64,000 nt of DNA from Lotus japonicus (lineage: Eukaryota > Streptophyta > Magnoliopsida > Fabales > Fabaceae): assembly GCF_012489685.1 (NCBI RefSeq), contig NC_080041.1, positions 21,391,802 to 21,455,801 of the forward strand, given 5' to 3'. Below the pieces are notes generated by a model. That model saw nothing but the letters and a program-made list of their open reading frames with translations. It searched no databases and was not told the DNA's origin. Within the stretch, counting starts at the first letter, position 1, and each line of letters opens with the position of its first letter. Shown here one piece after another: positions 1 to 10,570 of the stretch. Position numbers and translations under genes: made by a program.

Positions 1-240
1 TTTGGTCCCTGATGTAACACGATTGTGCAAACCTGATCCCCTTTGTTTAAAACGAGAGCTTTTAGTCCTACTTGTTATTAACATGAGCGGTTTTCATCAT
101 TCTGTCAATATGCCGTTAAAAACTGACGAAAATCGCTGATATGGACTCATTAATTGATGTGGCAAGTCATGTCAGCATGCCACTTAGATAATTGATAATA
201 AAATAAAATAAAGGGTACACATTAAAAAATATAATTAAAT
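1..240. repeat. Unidentified dispersed repeat end, cut by the window edge
   Basis: The stretch opens with the 'TTTGGTCCCTGATGTAAC' style of wording common at ends of plant non-autonomous elements, and continues with short motifs on the theme of 'gtcctacttgttattaacatg'. No coding potential is visible and no partner terminus was found inside the window, so the element is probably truncated by the window edge. Class unknown; a Mutator-like terminal repeat is one possibility. Confidence 0.3.
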
Positions 241-1230
241 AACAAAAAATTGAAAAAAAAAAATATAAATCTCTTCCTTCTTCATCTTAATTTTAGATTC
301 CCAAAATTACATAAATTTCCAAATCTCCATGGCAATCTTCCATCTTCTTCAACCAAACCCAGAAAATTCATTTTCCTTCTTCATCGAAAAAACCCAAAAA
401 TCCAAAACTCATCCCCAGAAAATTTAACTCATTAGAGAACTCAACAAAAACACCAACTCTTGCATTCAGCTTCAGCCCATCAAAAACATGGTCAGATCCA
501 ACTTCTGGGCATCTCCTCCAGCTTCAGGTCCACCGTCATGGTCCTGAAACCCAATCAACAAACCTAAAAATAACTCAATCAAGAATTAAAATCCAAACAT
601 GAATGAAAAGCACACATGTTGGGAACGGGGTTGCCCCAAAACTATATAGGAAGAGAAATCTCAAGAAAATGAGAACCCTTTTGGGGGAAAATCACTGGGT
701 GGCTTGGAAGTGAGACAATGGATGGAAAAATCGAAAGAAGAAACAAAATAAGACCTTGGAGTTGAGACGGTGGTAAAGAAGTGTGGTTGATAGAATTAAA
801 AGGGGAAAGAATCAAAAGTCTAGGGCTTTTTCCTTTTGGGTTTGATTGGAATTGTAACGAAGAATTTGCGGGATTAGAAGATTTGTTAGATTTGCAAGGA
901 GCATGGCACCCAGAAGCAAAAACCGAACACGAAAGCCAACAAATCGAATTTTGCAGAAAAAAGTAAGCTAAGTCCCCTCGATCTGCTCGTTCACCAAGAG
1001 GGTTTCACTCCATCTGTTTGGATATGCACCTTTTCTTCGATCTACTCGTTCTGGGTTGAGGAGTGGTTACGGTGGAAGGGGGTAAAGGATTCTGGGGTAG
1101 GGGTGGTTGCGCAACATTTATTCACAGGTCTGATGCAATTAAGCCAAAAAAAATATATCAACTCGAATGAGTACATTGAGTTTCTTAAAAAGGAAAAAAC
1201 TATAGTAACAAAAATATTTTCCATTTCATC
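241..1230. other. No recognisable gene; CT-rich then mixed sequence
   Basis: Pyrimidine-rich sequence around 260-480 resembles a plant 5' leader, and there are short open frames, but none has a recognisable domain. It may be the interior of the element whose end lies at position 1. Nothing further can be supported. Confidence 0.3.
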
Positions 1231-1259
1231 TCATTTATTGCGTTTTACCCCACTTGTGT

Positions 1260-1470
1260 ATGAGATTTAATGTTGGTCGAACCGACGTTAGTATTTTTTA
1301 AAAAATTAATGATTTTAACGTCGGTTCCGACCGGCGCTGGTCATAAAATAAATTTAATTTTAAATATATTATAAATTTAGCGGTGGTTAAAACTGGCGCT
1401 AGTCATAAAAAAACCGTCACAAAGTTATTTTTCTTTAGCGGCGCCTGTTGTAACTGACGACAAGGTTTCT
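1260..1470. repeat. CACTA-like subterminal repeat cluster
   Basis: Several short direct and inverted motifs of the type 'ttagcggcg', 'accgacgtt', 'accggcgctggtcataaa' and 'ctggcgctagtcataaa' are spaced at about 40-90 bp. Clusters like this are typical of subterminal regions of CACTA (En/Spm) DNA transposons. A similar but shorter 'tttagcg' cluster lies at 21368-21470. Element termini were not located. Confidence 0.35.
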
Positions 1471-1839
1471 TCACGCGAGCGAAGAAGATGTGGCTTCTGG
1501 GCGAAGTTGTGGGTTTGGTGTAAGAAGGGAGCGACATGGATGCTATACAAGGTCTTGAAAAGGCTCTTGAGGAACATTTCATGCCATGATCTGTTCTCTT
1601 AGATAGGCTGGTTTTGTGCATCTTTAGTGTTTCATATTTTTGGCTTTTGATCTTGTTTTGTATAGCTCTGCTCATTGCCTGTGGGGTTGTTTTTTGGGTT
1701 CCCTGCGAGGGTTGTTCCTTCTTTTTTGGGGTATTTTCTTTCGAGCGGTTTGTGCTTTACCTTTTTTCTGGTGGTTTTCCTCGCTCATCTTCCGACCTTG
1801 GGGGTTCTGTCCTCAAGGTCTTTTATGTGGATAAAAATC

Positions 1840-2602
1840 CAGGCTTGCTCAGCGCCGCTGTTGTTCCCGGAGACCGTCTCCTCTTACAGGGGTGACGGGC
1901 TCGAGTTGGCTGATGGCGTGAGGGGAAACCCCATTGAGTTTCTGTTTCCTGAAGTGGTGGTAAGTCTTGTTGGGTCTGTTTCTGGTGTTTGGTTGGGGTT
2001 GTCCAGGCCTTCTTCCTCTCCTGTTAGCGTGGATGCTTACGCCGGTTTTATGGCATGTGAGGTGGGTGTGCTGACGGAACGACGTCGAAGAGGGCGACCA
2101 AGGAAGACCAATACTCCAGGGCTGCAGCTTCAAGCAGGAGTTCCAATCCAGGAGATCGCGGAAAATCAGAGGGTTGTGGATTCGTTGGTCTAGAGCTCTC
2201 CTCTAGTTCTCCCTCAGGCCCGAGGTTACGACCGTGGTTTGACAAGAGCTCGCAGAGATTACTTCATTGTCAAACAACTTGGAGTCGTCCCGGAAGGTTC
2301 TGATGAGGAAGCAATCCTTAGCCTTGCTAATCACCTCGTTGCTAACCATCCGAGGCTTTACGGAGGTTCCTAGTGATGCGTTTTCGGGTCCTGTCTCTTG
2401 TTAAGTTTTGTTTAGGGTGCTCTTGGTTGTTTCTTTGCTGGTTGTGTAGGTGTGTAGGCTTTTTAGCGTTTTTTTGGTGATAGATTTTCTCTTTTGGGGT
2501 TTTTGGTGGGTTCTTGGTTGTTCGGGGTTTCTTTTTTCACCTTGGGGCGTTAGCGGTTTTTCTCCGCTTGAGAGTGTAACTCTCCATTTTCAATGAGGTT
2601 CA
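1840..2602 (+). pseudogene. LINE ORF1 C-terminal fragment joined directly to a 3' tail
   Basis: One reading frame runs to a stop at 2371-2373 and is interrupted by one in-frame TAG at 2191-2193. It carries an AT-hook-like RRRGRPRK, then a module with TRARRDYFIVKQLGVVPEG and DEEA. The same module closes ORF1 of the LINE at 44420-48271, where it is followed at once by the ORF2 endonuclease. Here no ORF2 follows: the frame ends and a T-rich, about 230-bp untranslated tail comes next. I read it as a LINE-derived fragment lacking ORF2. The 5' boundary is uncertain and no flanking duplication was found. Confidence 0.5.
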
Positions 2603-2648
2603 TTTAAAGTTTAAAATGCTTATCTAAAAAAAATTTAAAGTTTAAAAT
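2603..2648 (+). repeat. Tiny poly(A) insertion with 15-bp target duplication
   Basis: The 15-mer TTTAAAGTTTAAAAT occurs at 2603-2617 and again at 2634-2648. Between them lie 16 bp, gcttatct plus eight A. This is the signature of target-primed reverse transcription with almost nothing but the tail copied. The same tail word (rc of 'tttttttagataag') occurs at 62209-62222, and a related one at 61332-61345. Confidence 0.6.
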
Positions 2649-2984
2649 AAAATATAGAAAAGTAAACATCATGACTATTAATAATAGTTGTGGTATGGCC
2701 CATAATATCTAGATCCCGCAAATTCTTCGTTACAATTCCAAAACCAAAACCCAGACCTTGACCTTCCAGTAACTAAGACTCCATCAAATAAGTTACAATT
2801 AAGTAAGTGAGCATCATCATCAATCTAACAATTAGACTCCCACATGCTGTAAGCAATAACAGAGCAGAATCCAGTAGCAAAAATAGCATTAATCACACTC
2901 CGCCCTTCCTTGGCAAATATGCAGAGAAAGTGCAACTAGTTCTTGTTTTCCTTCTTTAAACCTAAACCCTAAAAAGTTACTTTA

Positions 2985-3120
2985 TAATATGAGCCATGCT
3001 GATCTCCGACTAGGACCGTTGTATTTTGAGTTATGTAGACCCAGGTTCGGGTCCATAAGCAACGAAAATTGCCCTATGAAAAACTTTCACAAGCTCCTGT
3101 AGTTTCCCTTTATTATTAAT
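2985..3120 (+). repeat. Possible tRNA-derived SINE fragment
   Basis: The motif 'ggttcgggtcc' at about 3052-3062 resembles a pol III B box, set in 'gtagacccaggttcgggtccataagcaac', which has the look of a tRNA T-arm. No convincing A box was seen at the expected distance and no target duplication was found. Tentative. Confidence 0.25.
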
Positions 3121-4430
3121 TGAGGCAGTGATCAGACATAACTCATAAATATTCAGGTTGTGCTAGGAGTGCTATATATATGAAATAAAAGCTGAAGAGG
3201 CTGCAAAATGCAATCCATGTAATGCAGATTGTTGGGATGTCATCTGAGGAGAGTATTGTGAATGAATTGAATAACTGGACTTGTTTGTTGAAAACTAACT
3301 CCGGGTTGTCTTTTTCATTACTTGTGTTCATAATAATTTTCTACCCTGTAGTATAAACCATCTTCACTTGCAATTTCAGTGACTAACTCACACACAGTCA
3401 GGTGATGAGCTTATTGACTACTGAAGCACATTTAAGCTCAGTTATGAACATCTCCACCAAGAAACATTTGTGTTGTCAATCATGACTAAAGAAGGAAAAC
3501 AAAAACTAGCTGGAACCATTGCTATTTTCACAAGTAGTGCTATGGTGCACTTGAACTTCCATTGATTTATTTTTTATTAGGACATGATTCCCATCCGAAT
3601 TACAACGCGTTAGTGAGACACCAAAATATTTTGTTTTTAACTATTTTTAATGTTTTATTGGTCTGTAATTATATCATATTGAGGAATGCTAGCATTACTC
3701 ACTCCAATGCTCTTTTATAATATTCTTATTTTATTGGTTGAAATTCATTTGAGTCATATAAAATTGAAAAAATTGAAAGTGAGACCAAATTGTTTAATAG
3801 TCCTCAAATGAATTTTGAGAAAATCATGAAAAGAGTGTTAAATTCAGCCATTTAGGATCTACTTCTCCATTTAGGCATTTAGTTATGGCACCAACTGAAA
3901 GTGTAAAAATAACACGAGAGTTGAAAATTATTATATTTTGAAAAAAACTTTTTCATTTTTTTTTTGTATTTTTTGGATGACACTTGATTCAAAACCCGCC
4001 CCTTTGGATGAGTAGCAGCAAGAATATAAGAAAGATAGAAAAACACAAACAATTTATCTCGGTTTACCTTGTACAACAGCTACCTCCAGTCCCCAAACAA
4101 TCTCTTGCAATTTCTCACAATCTTTCTCCAAAGATTATAACCGGATATTATTTCCACACCTAGTCTTCCTATACGTACTCAACCAGATATTCATCTTTGC
4201 CTTCCCAAGCTGAGAACTATTCTTCTTCGCCTTCCAAGCCCTCCTGAATAATATTCTTTGACAACAATCCTTCCTAGGTTGACACCTCAAAATATTTTGC
4301 GTAGCCTTCTCAGGTCTTTCCCCACTAACTTATAATATAATAAGAAGTGTTTGACCTATCATGAGTCTTAAATGTTCGGGTAATTAAGAGATATATGAAT
4401 GAACAAATTTCATTTTGTTGTATAACAATT
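3121..4430. other. Intergenic, AT-rich, no gene recognised
   Basis: No open frame with a recognisable domain. Around 3683-3850, 'gaggaatgctagcattac' and, in reverse, 'gctgaatttaacactc' could be ends of a small MITE, but the inverted repeats are too weak to call. Confidence 0.4.
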
Positions 4431-4436
4431 TCAAAT

Positions 4437-5248
4437 TGAAGGAATTGTATTCCATGAATATTATTGATGAGCAAGCACTTTATTTATATAATTACATAGT
4501 TGACTAATAATAAAAGCTAAACAAATCTAAACATGATTCCGAGTGTCTGACCCCGATTGAAGATGGTGTGGTCCCTCGTCACCAGCTCCTTGATGTGTCA
4601 GTTGGTTTGGTTGCACCGTCTTTGGTACCTTTGGCTTCTCTTCCTCGTAGGAGAGGACGCCCTAAAAAGGTCAAGAGAGGTCGCAAACCCCGTCAGGAGC
4701 CTCCGGAGGGTTGTGTGGGTTTGGCTGCGGTTGATGGTGGAGGTCCTTCCTTGAGTGTTGTCTTGCCCTCGGTTTGTCCTACTCCACTGGTTTCAGGGAG
4801 CACTCCTCGTGGTCGTTATTGGACGCGGGCCACGAAGGCGTGGATGCTTGGTAAACTTGTGGGTTGTACGTTTGACGGTGGGGACGAGGCGGCTATCCGC
4901 GGTCTGGCTGAAGAAATGGAGGAGTGGTGGCCTCCTTGAGCGATGATATTGACTTTTGGATCTGGTTTACGACTTCGCTTTTGCGTCCGTTAGATCTTTT
5001 TTTCTTTTTGTTCAGGGAGGGTCTTGTTGTTTATATCTTTTAGGGATGGTTAAGTGATTGTGTATTCTTGTGGATGATTGAGGACTTTTGTTTTTGTATT
5101 CCTCTTTGTCCTATTCTCGATCTTAACCGCTCTTTTCTCTATTATTATTAATATATTTGAATTTTCAAAAAAAAAATGATTACATGCCTAATTACATGGC
5201 TAAATAGATAAAGAATATTGTACCATAATATTCTATTATATTCTAACA
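4437..5248 (-). repeat. 3' LTR of the copia-like element, interrupted
   Basis: Matches the LTR at 6432-6589 except for the 637-bp LINE insertion at 4539-5175 and a short 'tattatattc' duplication near its right end. Confidence 0.85.
4539..5175 (+). mobile_element. 5'-truncated LINE without ORF2, inserted in an LTR
   Basis: The insertion is flanked by ATGATT at 4533-4538 and 5176-5181 and ends in a poly(A) run. The sister LTR supplies the empty site. The coding part (4568-4939) has RRRGRPKK, an AT-hook-like motif, then TRATKAWMLGKLVGCTFDGG and DEAA, and stops at 4937-4939. This is the same ORF1 C-terminal module seen at 1840-2373 and 45763-46065. A T-rich tail of about 235 bp follows with no ORF2. 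The short, clean structure suggests mobilisation in trans of an ORF2-deleted derivative. Confidence 0.75.
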
Positions 5249-6079
5249 ATCCCCCGCAGTCGAAGCTGGAGGTTCGTCGATGTTGAGACTGGAGCGAAAA
5301 TCATCAAAAAGAGAACACGAGGTAGGTCTGTCGTGAAAATAAATTACCCTTCAAACGCGAGAGCGGCCGGAGAAAACTCTAGGTGACTTGAAGAGGAGGA
5401 ATCATTGTTGGCGTAAGGAACAACCGTTGGCGTCGGAGAGCCGGGATCGAAGTGTGATCTGCCATATAACGGATAAGAAAAAATATATATTTAAAAAACT
5501 TTTTTTTTTGGATTGCTGCTGAACCGGTCTGGAGAGCGGTTCAGGGTTTTCTGATTGAACCGGGCGTGGTCGGGTTGAACCGGTCTGGAGAAGGGTCCAT
5601 GGTTTTTTTTTGGGGGGGCTAGGGTTTGGAACGCGGGTCAAGCCTTGGATTGGCTACGACCCGGATCTTGAAGAAGAAAGGGACGCCGGGTCCGCTTAGG
5701 CGGCGCGCGAGGCGGCCGGGCTCGCGACAAGGAAGGCCGGCGCGGGCAGGGGACGGTTGTTTGGATGAGGGCGCGAGCCAAGGAGACCGGGGCTCGGCTG
5801 GTGCAGACCCGATTCCTTATGCAGTGCGGGCGAAGCTCTCGTGGGACAGAGGCTTGCGGCGGAGCGGGCGCTTGACGGAAGAGCGGCGGCTGAGGGAGGA
5901 TGCGACGGCGGCGGGGCTAAGAGCAGCAACGACAGTGGCTTTTGCAAAGGAAGGAGAAGGGAACGGATCTGTTGTAGGGCCCTGTTGCAGATCCGGTGCT
6001 TTTTGTTTTTTTTTTGTTTTTATTGAAGCAGGAAGAAGAGAAGAAGAAGGTGAGGGAGAAACTAAAAATAAATAAAATA

Positions 6080-6310
6080 AAAAGGCGGCGGCGACGCTCT
6101 ACTCTAAGAGAAGAGGGCGGCGGCCCAATCACGGCAAGGATTGCAAGTGAGAGCGAGCGGCGGCGGCGACGCTCTAAGGGTAGAGGGCGGCGACGCTCTA
6201 AGAGTAGAGTGCGTAGGAAGGGGGCTCAATCACGGCGAGGGTCGCGCACGTGAGAGCAGCGGCGGTGGCAGCGCTCTAAGGATAGAGGGCGGCGACGACA
6301 GCTTTAGCGC
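6080..6310 (-). repeat. GC-rich degenerate tandem array inside the copia-like element
   Basis: Units built on 'gcggcggcgacgctctaa' followed by 'gagaagaggg', 'gggtagaggg' or 'gatagagggc' recur four to five times. Such arrays are common in internal regions of non-autonomous LTR elements. The open frames across it are low complexity and are not genes. Confidence 0.6.
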
Positions 6311-6431
6311 GCGGCGGCAACACGTTCAGGAGAAGGTGCGGCGGTGGCTGCCAAAAGAAAAAGAAAAATAACAAAAAAACAAAAGAAAAATAAAAACTAG
6401 GTTATAGGATCGGAACCAGCTTCTGATACCA

Positions 6432-6589
6432 TGAAGGAATTGTATTCCATGAATATTGTTGATGAGCAAGCACTCTATTTATACAATTACATAGTTGACT
6501 AGTAATAAAAGTTAAACAAATCTAAACATGATTACATGCCTAATTACATGCTAAATAAATAAAGAATATTCTACCATAATATTCTAACA
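6432..6589 (-). repeat. 5' LTR of the copia-like element, uninterrupted copy
   Basis: 158 bp with TG...CA ends as read on the plus strand. The intact 'aaacatgattacatgcc' inside it is the empty-site version of the LINE insertion in the other LTR. Confidence 0.85.
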
Positions 6590-6846
6590 CAAATGAGTTT
6601 TAATACAAAACAAAGAGGAATGAAGAAGATGAACTCGAATGCTCTTGAGTGTTTTATGCTTATGATGGAATTTTTATATCCTTCAAATCTCCACACTCTT
6701 GTATATACCTTCAGGTCTTGTGTAAATATTTGTTGGGATGTATCAGTTGAGAGCATTTATTATTTATATTCGCTTTTATCTTATTCTCATTTTATTTTGG
6801 ATAAGCGAATCATTGTATTCAAAGAGGTGCAAACCTATGGCAGCCT

Positions 6847-8217
6847 GTGCTAATGAAAATGAGGAAGAAACTGACTTCGTGGAAGCAAAAGTCCCTTTCA
6901 TTTGGAGGAAGAATATGTCTCTTGAACAGCGTTTTGTCTGTCTTACCACTGTTTGTCTTTTCCTTTTTCCGTATACCGAAAGGTGTCTTGAAAGAAGCTA
7001 GGAAGATTATGAGGAACTTCCTATGGGGAGGGTCGGAAGAGAACTCGAAGATTGCTTGGGTTAAGTGGGAACAAGTGTGCAAACCGAAGAAGTATGGTGG
7101 ATTAGGAGTCAAGGATTGGTCAATTTTCAATACAAGTCTCTTGGGGAAGTGGAGATGGAAGCTAATGCAAGGAAACAGGGACACTTGCAGCAGGGTTTTA
7201 AGAATCAGATATGGAAATAGGACGCAAAACGGAACCTTTGATGCTAGAGCCCGAGACTCGGTTTGGTGGAAAGATTTATTCAAGACTTGCTTTGAACCTA
7301 CAGAGACAATTTGCTGGTTTGATGCAGGTTTGTCTCTAAAGTTGGGCTATGGAGGATCTATCAGATTTTGGAGAGACTTATGGTGCGGAGGGACACTGCT
7401 GAAAACTCAATTTCAGAAGCTTTTCCATTTATCTCTACAGAAAAATGCAACAGTACATGAGATGGGGGAATGGGAAAATGGGAAAAAGACTTGGCGTTTC
7501 AAATGGAGAAGGGTTCTGAGTTCTAGAGAACAAAGGATTTGGGAAGAGATGTGTGGGATTATTGAACAGGTACAGCTAGTGGAAGGGACAGCTAACTCTT
7601 GGACTTGGAATACAGAGGCAGGGGGGAACTACTCTGTTAACTCGGCATACAAATTATTACAAAGACCTTCTCTGAGGGATGCAGAACCAATTTTCCACCT
7701 CATTTGGACTTTAAAGGCACCTTCAAACATTTGTGCCTTCATTTGGAGGACTATGCTATATAGACTACCAACTCATGATAACCTGCTGCATAGAAGGGTA
7801 ATTATATCTGCCCTTGAAGCTTGCTGCCCCTTTTGTTCTCAGGTTGTGGAATCAGCAGATCATCTTCTGGTAGATTGCCCAATCGCTGTCACAACCTGGA
7901 TGAGACTTTACCGATGTTTGGGAGTGTATACTGCACTACCAATTACTTGCAGAGCACACTTACTGCAGCACAACCTCAACTGCCTAAATGCAAATCAGAA
8001 TGGAGTGCTTCGAATGGTATGGTTCGCTGTAGCTTGGTCCTTGTGGTTCAATCGAAATAAGTTGATTTTCAAAGGAAACATTTTGAGGGAAGAAACAATT
8101 CTGGAAGGGGCTTTATTGAGGGTCTGGCATTGGATGTCGGCAAGGGTGAAAGACTTTCACTTTTCGGTTTATGAATGGTTACTACAACCATTAATCTGCA
8201 TCAGATCATTAACTTAA
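6847..8217 (+). pseudogene. LINE reverse transcriptase C-terminal half with zf-RVT domain
   Basis: An uninterrupted frame of about 450 codons encodes the end of a plant non-LTR reverse transcriptase. It starts inside the thumb region (LTSWKQKSLSFGGRICLLNS, then IMRNFLWGG and KYGGLGVKD). It continues through the zf-RVT domain, recognisable by APSNICAFIWRTMLYRLPT, CPFC and the HLLVDCP motif, and stops at 8215-8217. The endonuclease and the catalytic YxDD core of the polymerase are missing, so it is inactive. A same-family relative lies at 29762-30362 on the minus strand: both share CRxxLLQHNL and a WSLW...RN motif. Neither poly(A) nor a target duplication was found, so its ends have been rearranged. 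Confidence 0.8.
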
Positions 8218-8279
8218 CAGGTGAGGCAGCAATTGAAGAAATATCAAGACTCATTTAATTGAAGAAAATGATTTAAACG

Positions 8280-8690
8280 CAGTCTGCAGCGCAAAATATG
8301 CCGCAGAACTACTTTTTCCAATCGATGTCGGATGGAGAAACTTACTTCACAGAAAAGATCCCTAGCGTCGAAAGAAATGAGGTGGCGCGAATGGAAACTT
8401 CGTCAGAAGCTCCGAATAGAAAAAATCTTTGTTCAGGGTCTTATCCAAAGTCCCTATGAAGATAAAGTCTAACTTTATCAGGCTTCCGGAAAGTGAAAAC
8501 TATCATGTGTACAGTTCATAGTTCCGTATTGCGAACACTCGTCATCAAAAAAATACTCTAATGGTCTTATTTTCTTGCCGCCGCCGAACTATGTCTTAAA
8601 CGAAGTTCTAGTGGCGGAAATAGCTTTTTTCGGACACTCTCAACCTTAGGCGGGTGCGAATATGGCTATCACTCAAAATGACTCTAGTAT
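8280..8690. other. Unidentified repeat-like sequence, no gene
   Basis: CG-containing, non-coding sequence with the texture of an LTR. No paired copy exists in the window and no terminus is identifiable. A gypsy LTR remnant is a guess only. Confidence 0.2.
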
Positions 8691-8812
8691 CATCTTTAGT
8701 CATATTCTGAATTTTCTCCTTCATTACACATGTCAAACCAACAAACTCTCGTTCAGGTTCCTCTCACGCTTACACAACATCCTATGTGTGGGTCGGAATT
8801 TAATTAATTATA

Positions 8813-8962
8813 CTTATTCTAAAAGTGGGTATTACATCAGTAATATTAGTAAATTAATCCTCCTCAAGGTTCGAACCCTGGTCCCTACCCTTTATCTCAC
8901 TCAACCCTCCCTAGCTAGCTCTTACTACTTGAACTATCCTTTCGGGATAGAAGTGTGATTAT
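8813..8962 (-). repeat. tRNA-derived SINE, minus strand
   Basis: Read on the minus strand, a pol III A box, 'tagttcaagtagtaagagc' (8936-8918), is followed by a B box, 'gggttcgaacc' (about 8879-8869), at tRNA-like spacing. The A box closely matches that of the SINE at 34856-34974. Target duplications were not clear, so the borders are approximate. Confidence 0.6.
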
Positions 8963-9315
8963 TGATTAAATGTATAATGAGATAGGTTAAAATTGGAGGT
9001 GGTGGGTAAATAGTATAATATTAAATGACGAAACAGAAGGAATAAAAGTAAGAAAAATGTACACCCTCCGATCACTATTATTAGAAAAAAAATCAGCTTT
9101 TTAGATTCATTGAATAAATAATGTATGTGGTCATTATTACATCATTTATTTAATGAATTTAAAAAGTCGATTTTTGCTTATAATTGTGACCAAAGAGTGT
9201 ATATATATTTTTTCTCTTGGTCAAAGTTCATTCCCCAAAGAAATGAGAAAAGGGCTAAAGCCGGTACAACCAACCTCCCATTAAGGGTAATACAGATACA
9301 AACACAAAAGCCTCA

Positions 9316-10570
9316 GAGCAACTCCAATGCCTTGGGCTCTTATCTGGGCTCTTATACACTATTCAGCACTATTCTACATTATTCATGTGCCACGTTAGAC
9401 TTAAGAGCCTGCTAAGAGCCTGAAGCAGATTTTGCTCCAATGCATGGGCTCTTAAATTACTATTACAAGGGTCCCACTGTGTCTCACCATACAACATTAA
9501 ATAATGATATTTATTTTCACCCAATTTAGATTTAAAATTTAATACTAAATCAATACTATAATTAAATTTAATTATTTCCTTTTAATTTCCTTAATACTAT
9601 AATTAAATATTAATGTTTGGGTTGAAAGTAAAAAAAAATATTGGGCTGATCAAGGAGTCCAAAGATGATTTAAAAAAAATAGTCCAAAGATAAAAAACTG
9701 TCCAGGCCGGTCAAACCAGCCCAAACGGGCAAAAAACCGGCTCCAGCCGGTCAAAACCGGTCTGGAACCGGTCCACAACGGCTGGATGACCTGCTCAGCA
9801 GGTCACCCCCTATATAATGATTTTTTCCTCTCTTCCTCACCCAAAACCCTAGCCGCTCCTACTCTCTCCTTCTCTCTGAAAACACGTCTTCTTCCTCCTC
9901 TCTTCATTTCTTCTTCTCTCTTCCTCTAAGCCTCTCCCTTTCTTCCTCCTTTCTTCTCCCCTCTTCTTCACCGCCACCAAAACCCACCAAATCGAGTGAC
10001 CACCACCAAACACCCACCACTGCAACCTAACCGCCACCAAACACCCACCACCGCAACCAAAAACCCACCTCACCGCCACTGACCCACCACAAAACAACCC
10101 TCACCGCCACCAATTTTTCGCACATGCAAAGCAATAGCAGTCTAGATCAATGTTTCAAGCTCTAGATCGGTAATTCCAGTAGCAGATCGGTGACATGCAA
10201 GAACAGACCTCAGATCGGAGCTATATTGTTTTTTTTTTCATTGTAAAAATTTAATCTTTGAGAAATTTTCTTCCTTTATCTAATGAAAATGAAATGTTGA
10301 TTTTTTGTTTGTAATGGATGAATTTCTGGTAAAACTTGTGTCTCTTTTCATCTTCTTTTCTCATTCTGTTATTGTTCCCTCGTTTTCTTGTTGATGGATG
10401 TGAGATAAAATAATAATTTTTTAATGTAAGAGCCCATAAAGCAGGGGCTCTTGCACAAGAGCCTCTGCACTGTAGCTAAGAGCTTGAAGGCTCTCTCCAA
10501 CGCACAGAAAAAATAAGAGCCGGCTCTTAAAACCTCCAGCTGGGCTAAGAGCCCAGCGTTGGAGTTGCTC
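9316..10570. mobile_element. PIF/Harbinger-like element with gene-leader-like interior
   Basis: The ends are inverted: GAGCAACTCCAATGC at 9316-9330 and its complement at 10556-10570 with one mismatch. Further matches on 'gggctcttag' extend inward. A 3-bp duplication, TCA, lies at 9313-9315 and 10571-10573, which fits the PIF/Harbinger superfamily. No transposase is encoded. The interior holds a CCGGT-rich block (9705-9790), a TATATAAT box and a pyrimidine-rich leader (see separate entry). Confidence 0.65.
9805..10120 (+). promoter_or_regulatory. Promoter/leader-like segment inside the Harbinger-like element
   Basis: 'CCCTATATAATG' at about 9809-9820 looks like a TATA box. About 30 bp downstream is AAAACCCTAG, a telo-box, followed by about 120 bp of CT-rich sequence. 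That is the classic layout of a plant translation-machinery gene promoter and 5' leader. A proline/threonine-rich stretch follows, but no clear ORF. Capture of a host gene's 5' end is my inference. Confidence 0.35.

Larger units (their letters stand above)
4437..6589 (-). mobile_element. Non-autonomous Ty1/copia-like LTR element (TRIM/LARD type) with nested LINE
   Basis: Two long terminal repeats (LTRs), 4437-5248 (split by an insertion) and 6432-6589 (158 bp), match over their whole shared length. They read TGAAGGAATTG...ATTCTAACA on the plus strand. A perfect 5-bp target duplication, CAAAT, lies at 4432-4436 and 6590-6594. On the minus strand the 5' LTR is followed by TGGTATCAGAAGC (6420-6432), a primer-binding site for initiator tRNA-Met. 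The 3' LTR is preceded by a GCGGGGGATTGTTAG-type polypurine tract near 5243-5258. The interior of about 1.2 kb encodes no gag or pol, so the element depends on proteins made elsewhere. Confidence 0.85.

Noticed and set aside
5626..6253. Arg/Gly-rich open frames on both strands
   Set aside because: Low-complexity GC-rich tandem array inside a non-autonomous LTR element.
6819..7283. Long minus-strand open frame
   Set aside because: Lies antisense to the LINE reverse transcriptase frame; no domain of its own.
8869..8936. tRNA gene from A and B boxes
   Set aside because: No cloverleaf or acceptor stem; fits a tRNA-derived SINE better.
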